From assembly GCA_947177545.1 (NCBI GenBank), contig CAMWVF010000113.1, positions 1 through 5,247 on the forward strand: a DNA stretch of 5,247 nt, written 5' to 3'. Of this stretch, positions 5,151-5,247 are shown piece after piece. The notes under the pieces are model-generated. The model searched no databases. It was not told where the DNA came from and saw only the letters and a program-made list of their open reading frames with translations. Each line of letters opens with the position of its first letter. Position 1 is the stretch's first letter. The translations under genes were made by a program, and so were the position numbers. This DNA is from an uncultured Clostridia bacterium. Its GTDB lineage: Bacteria; Bacillota; Clostridia; Oscillospirales; Ruminococcaceae.

Positions 5151-5180
5151 TGTCCTGAACGCCTTATTTTCTGTCCTAAA
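5151..5180 (-). promoter_or_regulatory. Paired 9-bp direct repeats, candidate LytTR/AgrA-type activator site
   Basis: On the minus strand TTTAGGACA (5172-5180) and TTCAGGACA (5151-5159) match at eight of nine positions, are separated by 12 bp, and repeat with a 21-bp period (two helical turns). The promoter-proximal copy ends 6 bp before the -35 box. Two 9-bp direct repeats with 12-13 bp between them just upstream of -35 is the known arrangement for LytTR-domain regulators such as AgrA, PlnC and ComE, although the word itself differs from the S. aureus AgrA site. That an AgrA-like protein binds here is inference. Confidence 0.6.
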
Positions 5181-5195
5181 ATTTTTATAAAAACA

Positions 5196-5224
5196 AAAAA
5201 TCAAGCAAGATTCGCTTGATTTTT
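5196..5224 (-). terminator. Rho-independent terminator of an upstream gene
   Basis: An 11-bp perfect stem (arms 5196-5206 and 5214-5224, AAAAATCAAGC type) with a 7-nt loop. On the minus strand it is followed by a run of TTTTTTGTTTTTAT, a good U-tract. On the plus strand the tract after the stem is short, so its main direction is minus. It would stop transcription from a gene beyond 5247 and isolates the promoter of the AgrD-like gene as the start of a new transcription unit. Confidence 0.75.
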
Positions 5225-5247
5225 AGTTAAATTGCACAAATTATTGT

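Noticed and set aside
5225..5247. C-terminal end of an upstream minus-strand gene
   Set aside because: A stop codon occurs in more than one frame within these few bases, so the frame and product cannot be fixed, although the terminator at 5196-5224 implies such a gene.

Overview
The window looks like a low-to-moderate GC Firmicute of class Clostridia, probably a gut or rumen Ruminococcus-like organism. This rests on strong AGGAGG-type ribosome sites, sigma-A-like promoter boxes, Gram-positive lipoproteins and an AgrD-type peptide whose tail resembles clostridial examples. Taxonomy is inference only. Every supported gene lies on the minus strand, so transcription runs from high to low coordinates.

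Layout in the direction of transcription. Positions 5247-5181 hold a hairpin terminator (5196-5224) that probably ends an upstream gene outside the window. Next come a pair of 9-bp direct repeats 21 bp apart (5151-5180), a near-consensus promoter (-35 at 5139-5144, -10 at 5116-5121), and a 50-residue gene (4931-5083). That gene was too short for routine ORF calling and resembles an AgrD/cyclic-lactone autoinducer precursor. A 248-nt structured spacer (4683-4930) follows, then a 126-residue secreted, Ser/Thr/Gly/Asn-rich, cysteine-free (mature) protein (4302-4682). Two hairpins fill the next spacer. Four tightly coupled genes end the window: a solute-binding-protein-like lipoprotein (2624-4174), a second lipoprotein with beta-propeller-like repeats (1509-2627), an ABC ATPase (781-1512) and an ABC-2 type permease (1-784, C-terminus cut by the window edge). 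The last three junctions are all 4-bp ATGA stop/start overlaps.

Reading as a system (inference): a quorum-type signal peptide gene, with what looks like a LytTR/AgrA-type response-regulator site in front of it, sits directly upstream of a small exported protein, two surface lipoproteins and an ABC-2 exporter. Lipoprotein plus ABC-2 exporter is the usual composition of immunity modules for secreted antimicrobial peptides (the LanI/LanFEG type is the known example). The small exported protein has a loose resemblance to lactococcin-972-type bacteriocins. A quorum-controlled secreted effector with its own surface and ABC protection is therefore the most interesting hypothesis. No agrB, agrC or agrA gene is visible here, so processing and sensing partners would have to lie upstream or elsewhere.

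I saw no tRNA, rRNA, CRISPR array, insertion sequence or plus-strand gene. Plus-strand open frames in the window are antisense shadows of the genes above.
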